Positions 1-7,186 of a stretch of 11,513 nt of DNA are shown here, piece by piece. The stretch comes from JANXXV01 sp040002435 (GTDB lineage: Bacteria; Acidobacteriota; Terriglobia; Bryobacterales; Bryobacteraceae). The stretch lies in NCBI GenBank assembly GCA_040002435.1, contig JBDUEM010000250.1:1-11513 (forward strand). The letters run 5' to 3'. Position numbers and translations under genes: made by a program. Within the stretch, counting starts at the first letter, position 1; each line of letters starts with the position of its first letter. The notes beneath the pieces are model-generated. The model saw only the letters and a list, made by a program, of their open reading frames with translations, had not been told where the DNA came from and did not search any database.

Positions 1-991
1 CGATATTGAGCCCCTGATGCAGGATCTCGATGTTCACCTGCCCGCCGTGCGTGTGCCCGGAAACAGTCAAATCATAGCCTTTCACCGCTGCCACGGGAAA
101 CACGTCGGGGTTGTGAGACAGCATGATGTTCAAAGCCCCTGGCACCACCATGTGCTCGGCCCCCGTCAGATATTCACTCCCTTTTCTCTGATAATCGAAT
201 CCAGCAAAATTAATGCGCGACTTGCCGAACTGAAGAATCTGCGACTCCCGTCTAAGAAAGCGGATTCCAGCGTCTAAACCGGCTCTCGTGGTGTAGTCTT
301 CGCTTTGGGCGTAAATTTCGTGGTTTCCCAGGCAGCCTAATACCGGAGCATCTACTTTCAGGCGCTTCAGATGTTTCAGGCAGAGATCCAGCGGATCGCC
401 TGCCCTGGTGATGAGGTCGCCCGTGACCAGTCCGATATGCGCGTGCGTCTCGTTGGCCATATCCACCGCGCGCGCCAGGAGCGATTCGCTGACAAACGGG
501 CTGAGGTGAATATCGCTAATTTGCACGAGGCGCAGGCCGTGCAGATCCTTGGGAAGATTTGGAATGGGAATATCCACCTGCCGCAGGGTCAGGTTTTCGC
601 GCTGGATAATACCAAATCCCGTGGCAACAACGGGCGCCACAAAAGTGGCGGCGCGCGCCACTTTCAGAAACTCGCGGCGCTTCGGACTGAAGACCGGAAC
701 GCTTTTCCAAATTGCGGCCAACAAAACAGCGGCCATTGACCAAACTGCGATAGCTACAGCCCCGGCATGAATCCAACTGGCCCAAAAATTCGGAAGGCGG
801 CGGGAAATCAAGGTCGGCGTCAGCGCCATTCCGACGGACAGCCAGACGGCTGCAGCGACGATGGCCGTGCCAATCCAATCTCTCGCGACGCCGGGCGGGC
901 GGGAGGAATTCCAGCGGCGCAGGGTATAGAGCGCCCCAAGGCTCAGCAGGTAAACGGTTAAATCGACGAAGAAATGCGGGCGAACACCCAT
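1..991 (-). CDS. Membrane-anchored calcineurin-like metallophosphoesterase (C-terminus beyond left edge)
   Basis: A dinuclear-metal phosphoesterase of the YkuE/YaeI type, predicted to act outside the cytoplasmic membrane. It reads from ATG 991 to the window edge, 330 visible codons without a stop. All metal-binding blocks are present in order: SDIH (D160, H162), GD (G191-D192), GNHE (N223, H224), SHNPD (H293) and GHTHGGQ (H313, H315). Only the extreme C-terminus should be missing. Before the catalytic domain lie about 150 residues with hydrophobic stretches near 7-24, 39-62 and 73-94. These are followed by KRREFLK (about 104-110) and another hydrophobic run to about 129, which looks like a Tat signal placed internally. 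The start is supported by GGAG at 1003-1006. An ATG at 1002 is in another frame and closes after 14 codons. The gene is divergent from the kinase. The physiological substrate cannot be told from sequence. Confidence 0.9.
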   Translation of the reverse strand, partial: MGVRPHFFVDLTVYLLSLGALYTLRRWNSSRPPGVARDWIGTAIVAAAVWLSVGMALTPTLISRRLPNFWASWIHAGAVAIAVWSMAAVLLAAIWKSVPVFSPKRREFLKVARAATFVAPVVATGFGIIQRENLTLRQVDIPIPNLPKDLHGLRLVQISDIHLSPFVSESLLARAVDMANETHAHIGLVTGDLITRAGDPLDLCLKHLKRLKVDAPVLGCLGNHEIYAQSEDYTTRAGLDAGIRFLRRESQILQFGKSRINFAGFDYQRKGSEYLTGAEHMVVPGALNIMLSHNPDVFPVAAVKGYDLTVSGHTHGGQVNIEILHQGLNI

Positions 992-1009
992 GAATTGCTC
1001 ATCTCCAGT

Positions 1010-1026
1010 GTACCGTGCAAGGGTAC
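1010..1026. repeat. Short inverted repeat in the divergent intergenic region
   Basis: GTACC at 1010-1014 is repeated in inverted orientation as GGTAC at 1022-1026, with a 7-base spacer. It lies in the 53 bp between the phosphoesterase and kinase starts, just upstream of a possible -10 element for the kinase. It could be a small operator, but 5-bp arms are short enough to arise by chance. Confidence 0.25.
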
Positions 1027-1032
1027 GGCGGT

Positions 1033-1038
1033 TACAAT
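1033..1038 (+). promoter_or_regulatory. Possible -10 element of a leaderless promoter for the kinase cluster
   Basis: TACAAT (5 of 6 matches to the sigma-70 -10 consensus) ends six bases before the kinase ATG at 1045. If used, transcription would begin at or next to the start codon and give a leaderless mRNA. No good -35 hexamer is visible at 16-18 bp, so the call is tentative. Confidence 0.25.
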
Positions 1039-1044
1039 CAGGAA

Positions 1045-1962
1045 ATGTCTATTGTTGTAGTTGGGTCGGTCGCCTATGACGGCGTCGAAACGCCGCACGG
1101 CCGTGTGGACCGGATGCTCGGAGGCGCCTGTACCTATATTGCTCTTGCAGCGAGTTATTTCAGTCCGGTAAAGATTGTCGCGGTGGTGGGTGAGGACTTC
1201 GACCAGGCGGACGTAGAATTTCTTGAGAGCCGCAACATCGACCTGGCCGGGCTGGAACGTGTACCGGGGAAGACGTTTTTTTGGGAAGGGATCTACTCCC
1301 AGGATATGAATGACCGCACGACGCTGCGGACCGATCTGAACGTGTTCGCCAATTTTCAGCCTAAGCTGCCGGACGCCTACAAGACGGCGCCCTACCTTTT
1401 ACTGGGCAACATCCAGCCGGCGCTGCAGAAGAGCGTGCAGCAGCAGATGAACGGGGTCCGGCTGGTGGGCGGCGACACCATGAACTACTGGATCAACGAT
1501 TATCGGGAAGAGCTTTTGGGAACATTGAAAGACTGGGATTTTCTGCTGATCAACGACAGTGAGGCGCGGCTGTTATCCGGCGAATCGAATCTGCGGAGGG
1601 CGGCACACAAGATTCTCTCGATGGGGCCCAACACGCTGGTGATCAAGCGCGGCGAATATGGAGCCATGCTGTTCCGGCACGATCAGTTTTTCGTGGTGCC
1701 GGGTTACCTTCTGGAGGAGGTTTTCGATCCCACAGGGGCCGGTGACTGTTTCGCGGGCGGATTTATCGGCTACCTGGCCGCTTGCGGACTGGATCTCAAG
1801 AAGGACCACATCGACCGCAAGGAGCTGAGCCGTGCGGTGATCTACGGATCGGTGATGGGTAGTTTCTGCTGCGAGAAATTTGGGGTGGACCGTTTCCGCA
1901 ATTTGTCGCGTACTGAGATTGATGCCCGCTTCCAAGAGTTTAAGACCTTCACGGACTTCTAA
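1045..1962 (+). CDS. PfkB-family (ribokinase-like) sugar or nucleoside kinase
   Basis: ATP-dependent kinase of the PfkB/ribokinase superfamily, cytoplasmic, 305 residues, a normal family length. It opens with the usual first strand MSIVVVGSVAYDG, has the GG turn of the substrate pocket at residues 26-27 (LGGACTYIALAAS), and carries PfkB signature 2 as FDPTGAGDCFAGG with catalytic base D234 in the GAGD anion-hole motif. I start it at ATG 1045 because the protein then begins at that strand. An in-frame GTG at 1015 would add ten residues unlike the family. AGGA at 1040-1043 is too close to the ATG for an ideal Shine-Dalgarno site, consistent with a leaderless start. It is the first gene of a four-gene cluster and its last 41 bp overlap the glycosyltransferase. 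The phosphorylated substrate (sugar, nucleoside or other) is not deducible. Confidence 0.9.
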   Translation: MSIVVVGSVAYDGVETPHGRVDRMLGGACTYIALAASYFSPVKIVAVVGEDFDQADVEFLESRNIDLAGLERVPGKTFFWEGIYSQDMNDRTTLRTDLNVFANFQPKLPDAYKTAPYLLLGNIQPALQKSVQQQMNGVRLVGGDTMNYWINDYREELLGTLKDWDFLLINDSEARLLSGESNLRRAAHKILSMGPNTLVIKRGEYGAMLFRHDQFFVVPGYLLEEVFDPTGAGDCFAGGFIGYLAACGLDLKKDHIDRKELSRAVIYGSVMGSFCCEKFGVDRFRNLSRTEIDARFQEFKTFTDF

Positions 1963-3526
1963 AAGAGCGGCGGCTCCACGAGCTGGCTCCGGCCTCCTTT
2001 CCGGAGCGGTTGTGTTGGCGCTGTTGGCCATCCTCGCAATTTCCGCCGCAACCTGGTTCTACAGGCAGGGATATGTTTTGTATTACGGGGACGCGGAAGC
2101 GCACCTGAACACGGCGCGCAGAATCGTCGACTCCAGAAACCCGGGATACGACCAGGTGGGCAGTCCGTGGCTACCTGTACCGCATGCCCTGATGCTGCCT
2201 TTCGTAGGGAATGACCGGCTCTGGCAGACGGGCTTGGCGGGCACGATTCCTTCCGCTATTTGCTTTGTCCTGGCGGGCGTCCTGCTATTCGCGGCGACGC
2301 GGCGATTGTTTCAGAGTACGGCTGCGGGCGTTTGCGCCGCGGCTTTGTTTGCGCTGAATCCGAACCTGCTCTACCTGCAGTCAACTCCAATGACCGAGCC
2401 GGTATTCTTCCTGACGATTTGCGGGCTGCTTTACTGTACTGTCCTCTTTCACTCGACGCAGTCGATGGCAGCGGTGGTGGCCGCGGCGTTCTTTTCCATG
2501 GCGGCTTCGCTGACGCGGTATGAAGGCTGGTCGCTGATCCCCTTCGTCGCCGCCTATTTCCTGGTGGGGTCCAAGGCGAACCGCGTGCGCAACGCGGCGC
2601 TGTTCAGCCTGATCGCCGCCATCGCCCCCCTCTACTGGATGGGACATAACTGGTGGTATTACGGAACGTTTTTTGAGTTCTACTTTGGCCCGTATTCGGC
2701 AAAAGGCATCTATGCGAGAGACTTGGCAGCGGGAATGGCGCGGTTTCCCACCGATCATGACTGGCCGAAATGCGTTTTGTATTTCCGGTCCGCGGCACAG
2801 CTCGCCGTGGGTCCCGTTTTGCTTATTGTGGGATGCGCTGGCATAGCAGCCGCGCTTCTAAAGAAAGCGTTCTGGCCGGTCATTTTTCTGGGACTTCCGC
2901 CCGTCTTCTATGTGCTGAGCATGTATTCTTCGGGAGTGCCGATCTTCGTCCCGCATCTTTGGCCAAACGGATACTACAACACACGGTATGGCTTGGCCGT
3001 CCTTCCCCTGCTGGCACTGAGCGGGGGTGCGTTGGTGGCGCTGGCACCGCAACGGATCCGGGCGCTGGCCTGCACCCTGGTCGTCCTGGCATCCGTAGTT
3101 CCGTGGCTGGCGTACCCAAGGGCCGAGAACTGGATTTGCTGGAAGGAAAGCCAGGTGAATTCAGTGGCGCGACGGGCCTGGACGAGCGAAGCCGCCGCTT
3201 ACCTGCGCAAATACATACGGCCGGGAGATACGGTCTTCGCCTCCTTCGGAGATCAGACGGGTATTTTTCGGGAGGCAGGCATTCCCATGCACCAGACCAT
3301 CCACGATGGTGACAATCCGCAGTGGATGGCAGCGATGGCGCGGCCCGACCTCTTTCTCAAAGCCGAGTGGGCCGTGACGCGCGGCGCCGACCTCCTGGCA
3401 ACCACCATCGATCGCGCCGCCAAAAACGGTCCGCAGTACCGCTGTGTGAAAATAGTCTCTGTCAAAGACGCGCCGGTGATTCAGATATTTCGACGCGAAA
3501 CGGCGCCGCCCATTCCAGTTCCATGA
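1922..3526 (+). CDS. GT-C fold integral membrane glycosyltransferase (GT39/ArnT-like)
   Basis: Predicted multi-span glycosyltransferase using a polyprenyl-phosphate-linked sugar and acting on the outer side of the cytoplasmic membrane. It has 534 residues. A basic N-terminus (several R/K in residues 5-20) precedes membrane segment 1 (about 24-46). The first outer loop then has YYGDAEAH with D57 and E59, the position of the catalytic acidic residues in GT-C enzymes of the PMT/ArnT type. Many hydrophobic segments follow, then a soluble C-terminal tail of about 120 residues. The start is uncertain. ATG 1922 gives a 41-bp overlap with the kinase and a plausible positive-inside N-terminus. TTG 1880 lies further inside the kinase, and GTG 2012 would cut into the first membrane segment. 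The stop overlaps the next ATG (ATGA). Donor and acceptor are unknown. Family call firm, GT39 label less so. Confidence 0.85.
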   Translation: MPASKSLRPSRTSKRAAAPRAGSGLLSGAVVLALLAILAISAATWFYRQGYVLYYGDAEAHLNTARRIVDSRNPGYDQVGSPWLPVPHALMLPFVGNDRLWQTGLAGTIPSAICFVLAGVLLFAATRRLFQSTAAGVCAAALFALNPNLLYLQSTPMTEPVFFLTICGLLYCTVLFHSTQSMAAVVAAAFFSMAASLTRYEGWSLIPFVAAYFLVGSKANRVRNAALFSLIAAIAPLYWMGHNWWYYGTFFEFYFGPYSAKGIYARDLAAGMARFPTDHDWPKCVLYFRSAAQLAVGPVLLIVGCAGIAAALLKKAFWPVIFLGLPPVFYVLSMYSSGVPIFVPHLWPNGYYNTRYGLAVLPLLALSGGALVALAPQRIRALACTLVVLASVVPWLAYPRAENWICWKESQVNSVARRAWTSEAAAYLRKYIRPGDTVFASFGDQTGIFREAGIPMHQTIHDGDNPQWMAAMARPDLFLKAEWAVTRGADLLATTIDRAAKNGPQYRCVKIVSVKDAPVIQIFRRETAPPIPVP

Positions 3527-4305
3527 AGATTCCGTTTACGAAGGCGCACGGCGCCAAAAATGATTTTCTGCTCACTTGGGAAAGCGAGATTCCCAGCGAG
3601 GACCTGCCCGGCGTAGCGGCCGCAATTTGCGACCGGCACACCGGAGCGGGCGCTGACGGCTGGCTGGTGGTTTCACCGGGAACCGATGGCTGTCATGGAA
3701 AAATTCGCCTCTTCAATCCGGACGGGAGCGAACCGGAGATTTCCGGAAACGGGACGCGCTGCGCGGCGGCTTTTCTGATTGAAGCAGGCCTTGCGGAATC
3801 CGCCGTCACTATCCTGACGGGCGCCGGACCGAAGGAGATCCGGCTGTTGGAACGCAAAGGCTGCCGGTATCGGTTTGAGATGAACATGGGACGGGCAGTG
3901 GTGGAGGAACTGCGTGGCACACTGCTGGACCTCTCCGTGACCATTGTGAACGTCGGAAATCCGCAGTGTGCGGTGTTCGTCGACGACTTTTCTTTGGACT
4001 GGCGGGCCTTGGGCGCGCGTCTGGAATCGCATCCGCGATTTCCCAAGAAAACGAATGTATCGTTCGTGAAGGTTGTGGATGGTCACACCGTCGATGTCCG
4101 ATTCTTTGAAAGAGGCGTCGGCGAGACAATGAGTTCCGGCACCGGATCTACCGGCGCGGCCGCGGCAGCGCTGGCGCGCGGCGAGGTAACCAATCCGGTT
4201 AAGATCGAAACTCCGGCCGGTTCTCTAAACCTCCGAGTGGAGTCAGACAATTTGTTTCTCGTGGGTCCCGTTGAAATTGTTGTTAAAGGTGAATTCTTTT
4301 TATGA
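3523..4305 (+). CDS. DapF-like protein with both catalytic cysteines replaced by serine
   Basis: Member of the diaminopimelate epimerase (DapF) fold family, 260 residues against about 274 for E. coli DapF. Conserved blocks are visible: TKAHGAKNDF at the N-terminus, CDRHTGAGADG, FNPDGSEPEISGNGTRC, VGNPQC, FFERGVGETMSSGTGS. In true DapF the fourth block contains the catalytic Cys of CGNG and the last contains the second Cys of GETxACGTG. Here these are S74 (TCC, 3742-3744) and S205 (TCC, 4135-4137). The conserved His of GNPH is Q148. The ER pair before the last block is kept. C80, six residues after S74, is present but is not the catalytic position. Lysine or peptidoglycan diaminopimelate epimerisation by the known two-base mechanism is therefore doubtful. 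ATG 3523 overlaps the upstream stop by 4 bp, with no clear Shine-Dalgarno site, which suggests translational coupling. Fold assignment firm, reaction unknown. Confidence 0.85.
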   Translation: MKIPFTKAHGAKNDFLLTWESEIPSEDLPGVAAAICDRHTGAGADGWLVVSPGTDGCHGKIRLFNPDGSEPEISGNGTRCAAAFLIEAGLAESAVTILTGAGPKEIRLLERKGCRYRFEMNMGRAVVEELRGTLLDLSVTIVNVGNPQCAVFVDDFSLDWRALGARLESHPRFPKKTNVSFVKVVDGHTVDVRFFERGVGETMSSGTGSTGAAAAALARGEVTNPVKIETPAGSLNLRVESDNLFLVGPVEIVVKGEFFL

Positions 4306-5606
4306 CGCAAGTAGAGAAACTGAGTGCGAAAATATCCTCGCGGAGTGCTCACGTTGGTGTGATCGGACTTGGCTATGTCGGATTGCCTCTAGCCGTGGAG
4401 TTCGCTAGAGCAGGTTTCCATGTCACGGGAATTGATGTCCAGCAATCCAAAGTGGACCAGGTCAACAAAGGGGAGTCTTATATTCAGGACATTCCCACGG
4501 AGACGCTGGCTGCCCTGGTGAAGAGCGGCAAGATCAAGGCGACCACGGATTTTTCAGTAGTGGCTGACCTCGACACAATCGACATTTGCGTCCCGACCCC
4601 GCTGCGGAAGACCAAAGATCCGGACATGAGTTTCATTGTTGCGGCCTCTCAAGAAATTGCGAAGTACATTCACGGCGGAATGCTGGTGGTACTGGAGTCG
4701 ACCACTTACCCTGGAACGACCGACGAACTGGTGCTGCCCATGCTGGAGAGCAACGATTTGAAGGTGGGCGAGGACTTCTTCCTGTGCTTCTCGCCGGAAC
4801 GCGTGGATCCGGGCAATCCCAAGTATCAGACGGCGAATATTCCCAAGGTGGTGGGCGGAATCACTCCCGCATGCACGGCAATGGGGGCGCTGTTCTACGG
4901 TCAGGCTCTGGAGACGGTGGTGCCGGTGAGTTCTACTCGCGTGGCCGAGATGGTGAAGCTTCTGGAAAATACATTCCGGATGATCAACATCGGACTGGTA
5001 AACGAGATGGCGTTGATGTGCGACCGGATGAATATTAACGTCTGGGAAGTGATTGAGGCGGCTGCGACCAAGCCATTCGGCTTCATGCCGTTTTATCCAG
5101 GGCCAGGGCTGGGCGGGCACTGCATCCCCATCGATCCCTTCTACCTTTCCTGGAAGACCAAGCAGGCGGGTATGGAGGCGCGGTTCATTGAGCTGGCCGG
5201 TTACATTAACGGACAGATGCCGCACTTTGTGGTGGACAAGGTGCAGAATGCTCTCAACGATCATACGAAGCCTCTGAAGGGATCGCATGTGCACATCCTG
5301 GGGATGGCCTACAAGAAAGACATTGATGATGTGCGGGAGTCCCCCGCCCTGGACATTCTTCACCTGCTGAAACAGCGCGGCGCGAAGATGACCTACAGCG
5401 ATCCGTTTGTTCCGAAGATTCATCTGGACGGGGAAGAAATTGTTGCTCAGGATCCGCACGCGATGGCGGCGGCGGCCGATTGCGTAGTCATCGCAACGGA
5501 CCACTCTCACTTTGACTATACAGAGACGTTAGCCAAGGCGAAGCTGATTGTCGATACCCGGAATGCCTTGAAGGGCGTGGTATCCGACAAGATTGTACGG
5601 TTATAG
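4302..5606 (+). CDS. UDP-N-acetyl-D-glucosamine/mannosamine 6-dehydrogenase (WbpA/TviB/WecC-like)
   Basis: NAD-dependent nucleotide-sugar dehydrogenase that oxidises C6 of a UDP-N-acetylhexosamine to the uronic acid, a cytoplasmic precursor step for surface polysaccharides. Complete at 434 residues. The NAD-binding Rossmann motif GVIGLGYVGLPL (G22, G24, G27) is at the N-terminus. The central block has K219 and N223 (VKLLENTF). The catalytic cysteine is C274 in GPGLGGHCIPIDPFYLSWK. That loop (GHCIPIDPFYL) is the N-acetylhexosamine type rather than the GGSCFPKD form typical of UDP-glucose dehydrogenases. The C-terminal UDP-binding domain follows (MAYKKDIDDVRESPALDIL). The start overlaps the dapF-like stop by ATGA, with AAAGGTG at 4285-4291 as a ribosome binding site. 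It is the last gene of the cluster, and only 7 bp separate it from the convergent regulator. Choice between GlcNAc and ManNAc substrate is open. Confidence 0.92.
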   Translation: MTQVEKLSAKISSRSAHVGVIGLGYVGLPLAVEFARAGFHVTGIDVQQSKVDQVNKGESYIQDIPTETLAALVKSGKIKATTDFSVVADLDTIDICVPTPLRKTKDPDMSFIVAASQEIAKYIHGGMLVVLESTTYPGTTDELVLPMLESNDLKVGEDFFLCFSPERVDPGNPKYQTANIPKVVGGITPACTAMGALFYGQALETVVPVSSTRVAEMVKLLENTFRMINIGLVNEMALMCDRMNINVWEVIEAAATKPFGFMPFYPGPGLGGHCIPIDPFYLSWKTKQAGMEARFIELAGYINGQMPHFVVDKVQNALNDHTKPLKGSHVHILGMAYKKDIDDVRESPALDILHLLKQRGAKMTYSDPFVPKIHLDGEEIVAQDPHAMAAAADCVVIATDHSHFDYTETLAKAKLIVDTRNALKGVVSDKIVRL

Positions 5607-5613
5607 CCGCGTA

Positions 5614-6966
5614 TCAGTCCGCGCTTTCCATACCCATCTGTGAGAGGCGGTAGCGCAGCGCGTTGCGGGTAATTCCCAGCAGACGCGCGGCCTGGCTCTT
5701 GTTTCCGTCGGCGCGGCGCAGCGCTTCGCGGATGATGGATTTTTCATAGTCGTCCAGACTCACGCCATCGGGAAGAAAGTGCTCAGCCTGGGTGGCACGG
5801 GCGCGGGAGGTGTCCAGCTTGATGTCCGCTGCCTCCAGCGTGCCGCCGGCGCTTAGAACGATGCTCCTTTCGATGACGTTCTCCAGCTCTCGAACATTGC
5901 CCGGCCAACTGTAGGCGATCAGCTTCTGCATTGCCGCTTCGCTGATCTTGACTACCTTCCCGCCCATATCCGCCGCAATTTTGCCGGCGAAATGCTCGGC
6001 CAGGAACGGGATGTCCTCCTTGCGTTCGCGGAGTGCCGGAATGTTCATGGGCAGCACGTTTAGCCGGTAATACAGGTCTTCGCGGAAAGTGCCATTCTCC
6101 AGCGCGACGCGAAGGTCCACGTTCGTGGCTGCGAGGACACGGACGTCAATATGGCGGGTCTTGTTGCTTCCCAGCCGCTCGATCTCGCGCTCTTGCAGGA
6201 CACGGAGCAGCTTCACCTGAATGGACGGGGGCACGTCGCCAATTTCATCGAGGAATACCGTGCCTGTATCCGCAAATTCAAACTTCCCCGGCTTGGTAAC
6301 GAGGGCCCCGGTGAACGCGCCCTTTTCGTAGCCAAAGAGTTCGCTCTCCATCAGATTTTCCGGAAGCGCGGTGCAGTTGATTTTGACGAATGGCTTGTCG
6401 CGGCGGGGCGAGTGGAAATGGATGGCGCGTGCGATCAGATCCTTACCGACGCCGCTTTCCCCCGCGAGCAGAACGGTGGCCCGCGTGGGCGCGACGCGCA
6501 TGATGGTGGCAAACATCTCCTGCATCACCGCGCTGCGGCCGACGATGTTGTCAAACTGATAGCGATGCCCCAGCTCCTCGCGAAGCTGCCGGTTCTCATC
6601 CCGAAGCGCCGTCATTTCCAGCGCCTTCTTCACCACGGTCATCAGGTGATCGAGCGAGAACGGCTTCAGCAGGAAATCGACGGCCCCGGCCTTCATCGCT
6701 TCCACCGCATTCTCCACCGTGCCGAAGGCGGTGACTACGATCACCGGCACCTGTGAATTCTGCTGCCGGATGTTGGCGAGCAGTTCCAGGCCATCCATGC
6801 CTGGCAGCCGGAGATCGGTGATGATCAGGCCCGCGCGATCCGCCTTGCGCAGACCGTCTTCCGCTGTGCCGGCCTGGTCCACTTCAAAGCCGGCGGAGCG
6901 CAATTGCAGCTCCATCACGCGGCGTAGCTTTTCTTCATCTTCGACGATCAGGATACGAGGCTTCAT
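5614..6966 (-). CDS. NtrC-family sigma-54-dependent response regulator
   Basis: Two-component transcription activator that, when phosphorylated, forms an AAA+ ring and remodels sigma-54 RNA polymerase. Complete at 450 residues. Receiver domain 1-118: acidic pair D10-E11, phospho-acceptor D51, T79 and K101 (LLKPF). AAA+ domain about 140-380: Walker A GESGVGKD (169-176), sigma-54 contact loop GAFTGA (216-221), Walker B with D240-E241, then an arginine-rich region including ALRERKED. The C-terminal Fis-type helix-turn-helix ends NKSQAARLLGITRNALRYRL. All key residues are intact, so it should be functional and need phosphorylation. ATG 6966 is chosen over an in-frame TTG at 6978 because it begins directly at the first receiver strand. 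No histidine kinase gene lies next to it in this window, so partner and targets are unknown. Confidence 0.95.
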   Translation of the reverse strand: MKPRILIVEDEEKLRRVMELQLRSAGFEVDQAGTAEDGLRKADRAGLIITDLRLPGMDGLELLANIRQQNSQVPVIVVTAFGTVENAVEAMKAGAVDFLLKPFSLDHLMTVVKKALEMTALRDENRQLREELGHRYQFDNIVGRSAVMQEMFATIMRVAPTRATVLLAGESGVGKDLIARAIHFHSPRRDKPFVKINCTALPENLMESELFGYEKGAFTGALVTKPGKFEFADTGTVFLDEIGDVPPSIQVKLLRVLQEREIERLGSNKTRHIDVRVLAATNVDLRVALENGTFREDLYYRLNVLPMNIPALRERKEDIPFLAEHFAGKIAADMGGKVVKISEAAMQKLIAYSWPGNVRELENVIERSIVLSAGGTLEAADIKLDTSRARATQAEHFLPDGVSLDDYEKSIIREALRRADGNKSQAARLLGITRNALRYRLSQMGMESAD

Positions 6967-6983
6967 GAGAACAGACAATAGCC

Positions 6984-7012
6984 ATTATGACCGTCTCCCG
7001 GCGCCGGACCAA
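6984..7012 (-). promoter_or_regulatory. Possible sigma-70 promoter for the NtrC-type regulator
   Basis: On the minus strand, TTGGTC (7012-7007; 3 of 6 to consensus) is separated by 17 bp from CATAAT (6989-6984; 5 of 6). It sits about 18 bases upstream of ATG 6966, giving a short leader. A perfect 10-bp palindrome, CCGGCGCCGG, at 6998-7007 overlaps the spacer and could bind a regulator or be chance in GC-rich DNA. The rest of the 6967-7186 gap holds nothing else I can support. No clear sigma-54 -24/-12 site (GG-N10-GC) was found there. Confidence 0.3.
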
Positions 7013-7186
7013 AACCGCGTGATCCTGACCAACCTTTGATTCCCTGAAACAGGCACCGGCATTCTGACCTTCGCGCCAGCTGCATCAAACGGACGATGCT
7101 CCGCCGGGCGGCTGTAGCCTTTGGCGGATCGCGGCGGAAGCGATTGCACCGGGTTCGTCTAAAAGCAGCGCGTGCACAATGTAGTA

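Noticed and set aside
516..878. Minus-strand open frame of 120 codons within the phosphoesterase region
   Set aside because: The real gene uses another frame of the same strand, with all metallophosphoesterase motifs; this frame has a compositionally odd Arg/Cys/Gly-rich product.
1015..1044. GTG at 1015 as the kinase start
   Set aside because: It adds ten residues unlike PfkB N-termini, with no better ribosome binding site; ATG 1045 begins at the first conserved strand.
4554..5510. Long open frame (318 codons) on the minus strand inside the dehydrogenase gene
   Set aside because: It is antisense to a strongly conserved gene, its product is rich in His and Arg with no recognisable motif, and it is explained by the codon bias of the true gene.
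5600..5620. Bidirectional terminator between the convergent dehydrogenase and regulator genes
   Set aside because: The gap is 7 bp and no stable GC stem with a T-tract could be drawn there.
6151..6756. Open frame of 201 codons on the plus strand across the response regulator
   Set aside because: It is antisense to the intact AAA+ and receiver domains, lacks a ribosome binding site and any family motif.
7101..7111. GC-rich near-palindrome upstream of the antiporter
   Set aside because: The 11-base element has 5-bp arms around one base, too short to form a hairpin, and is expected by chance in this composition.
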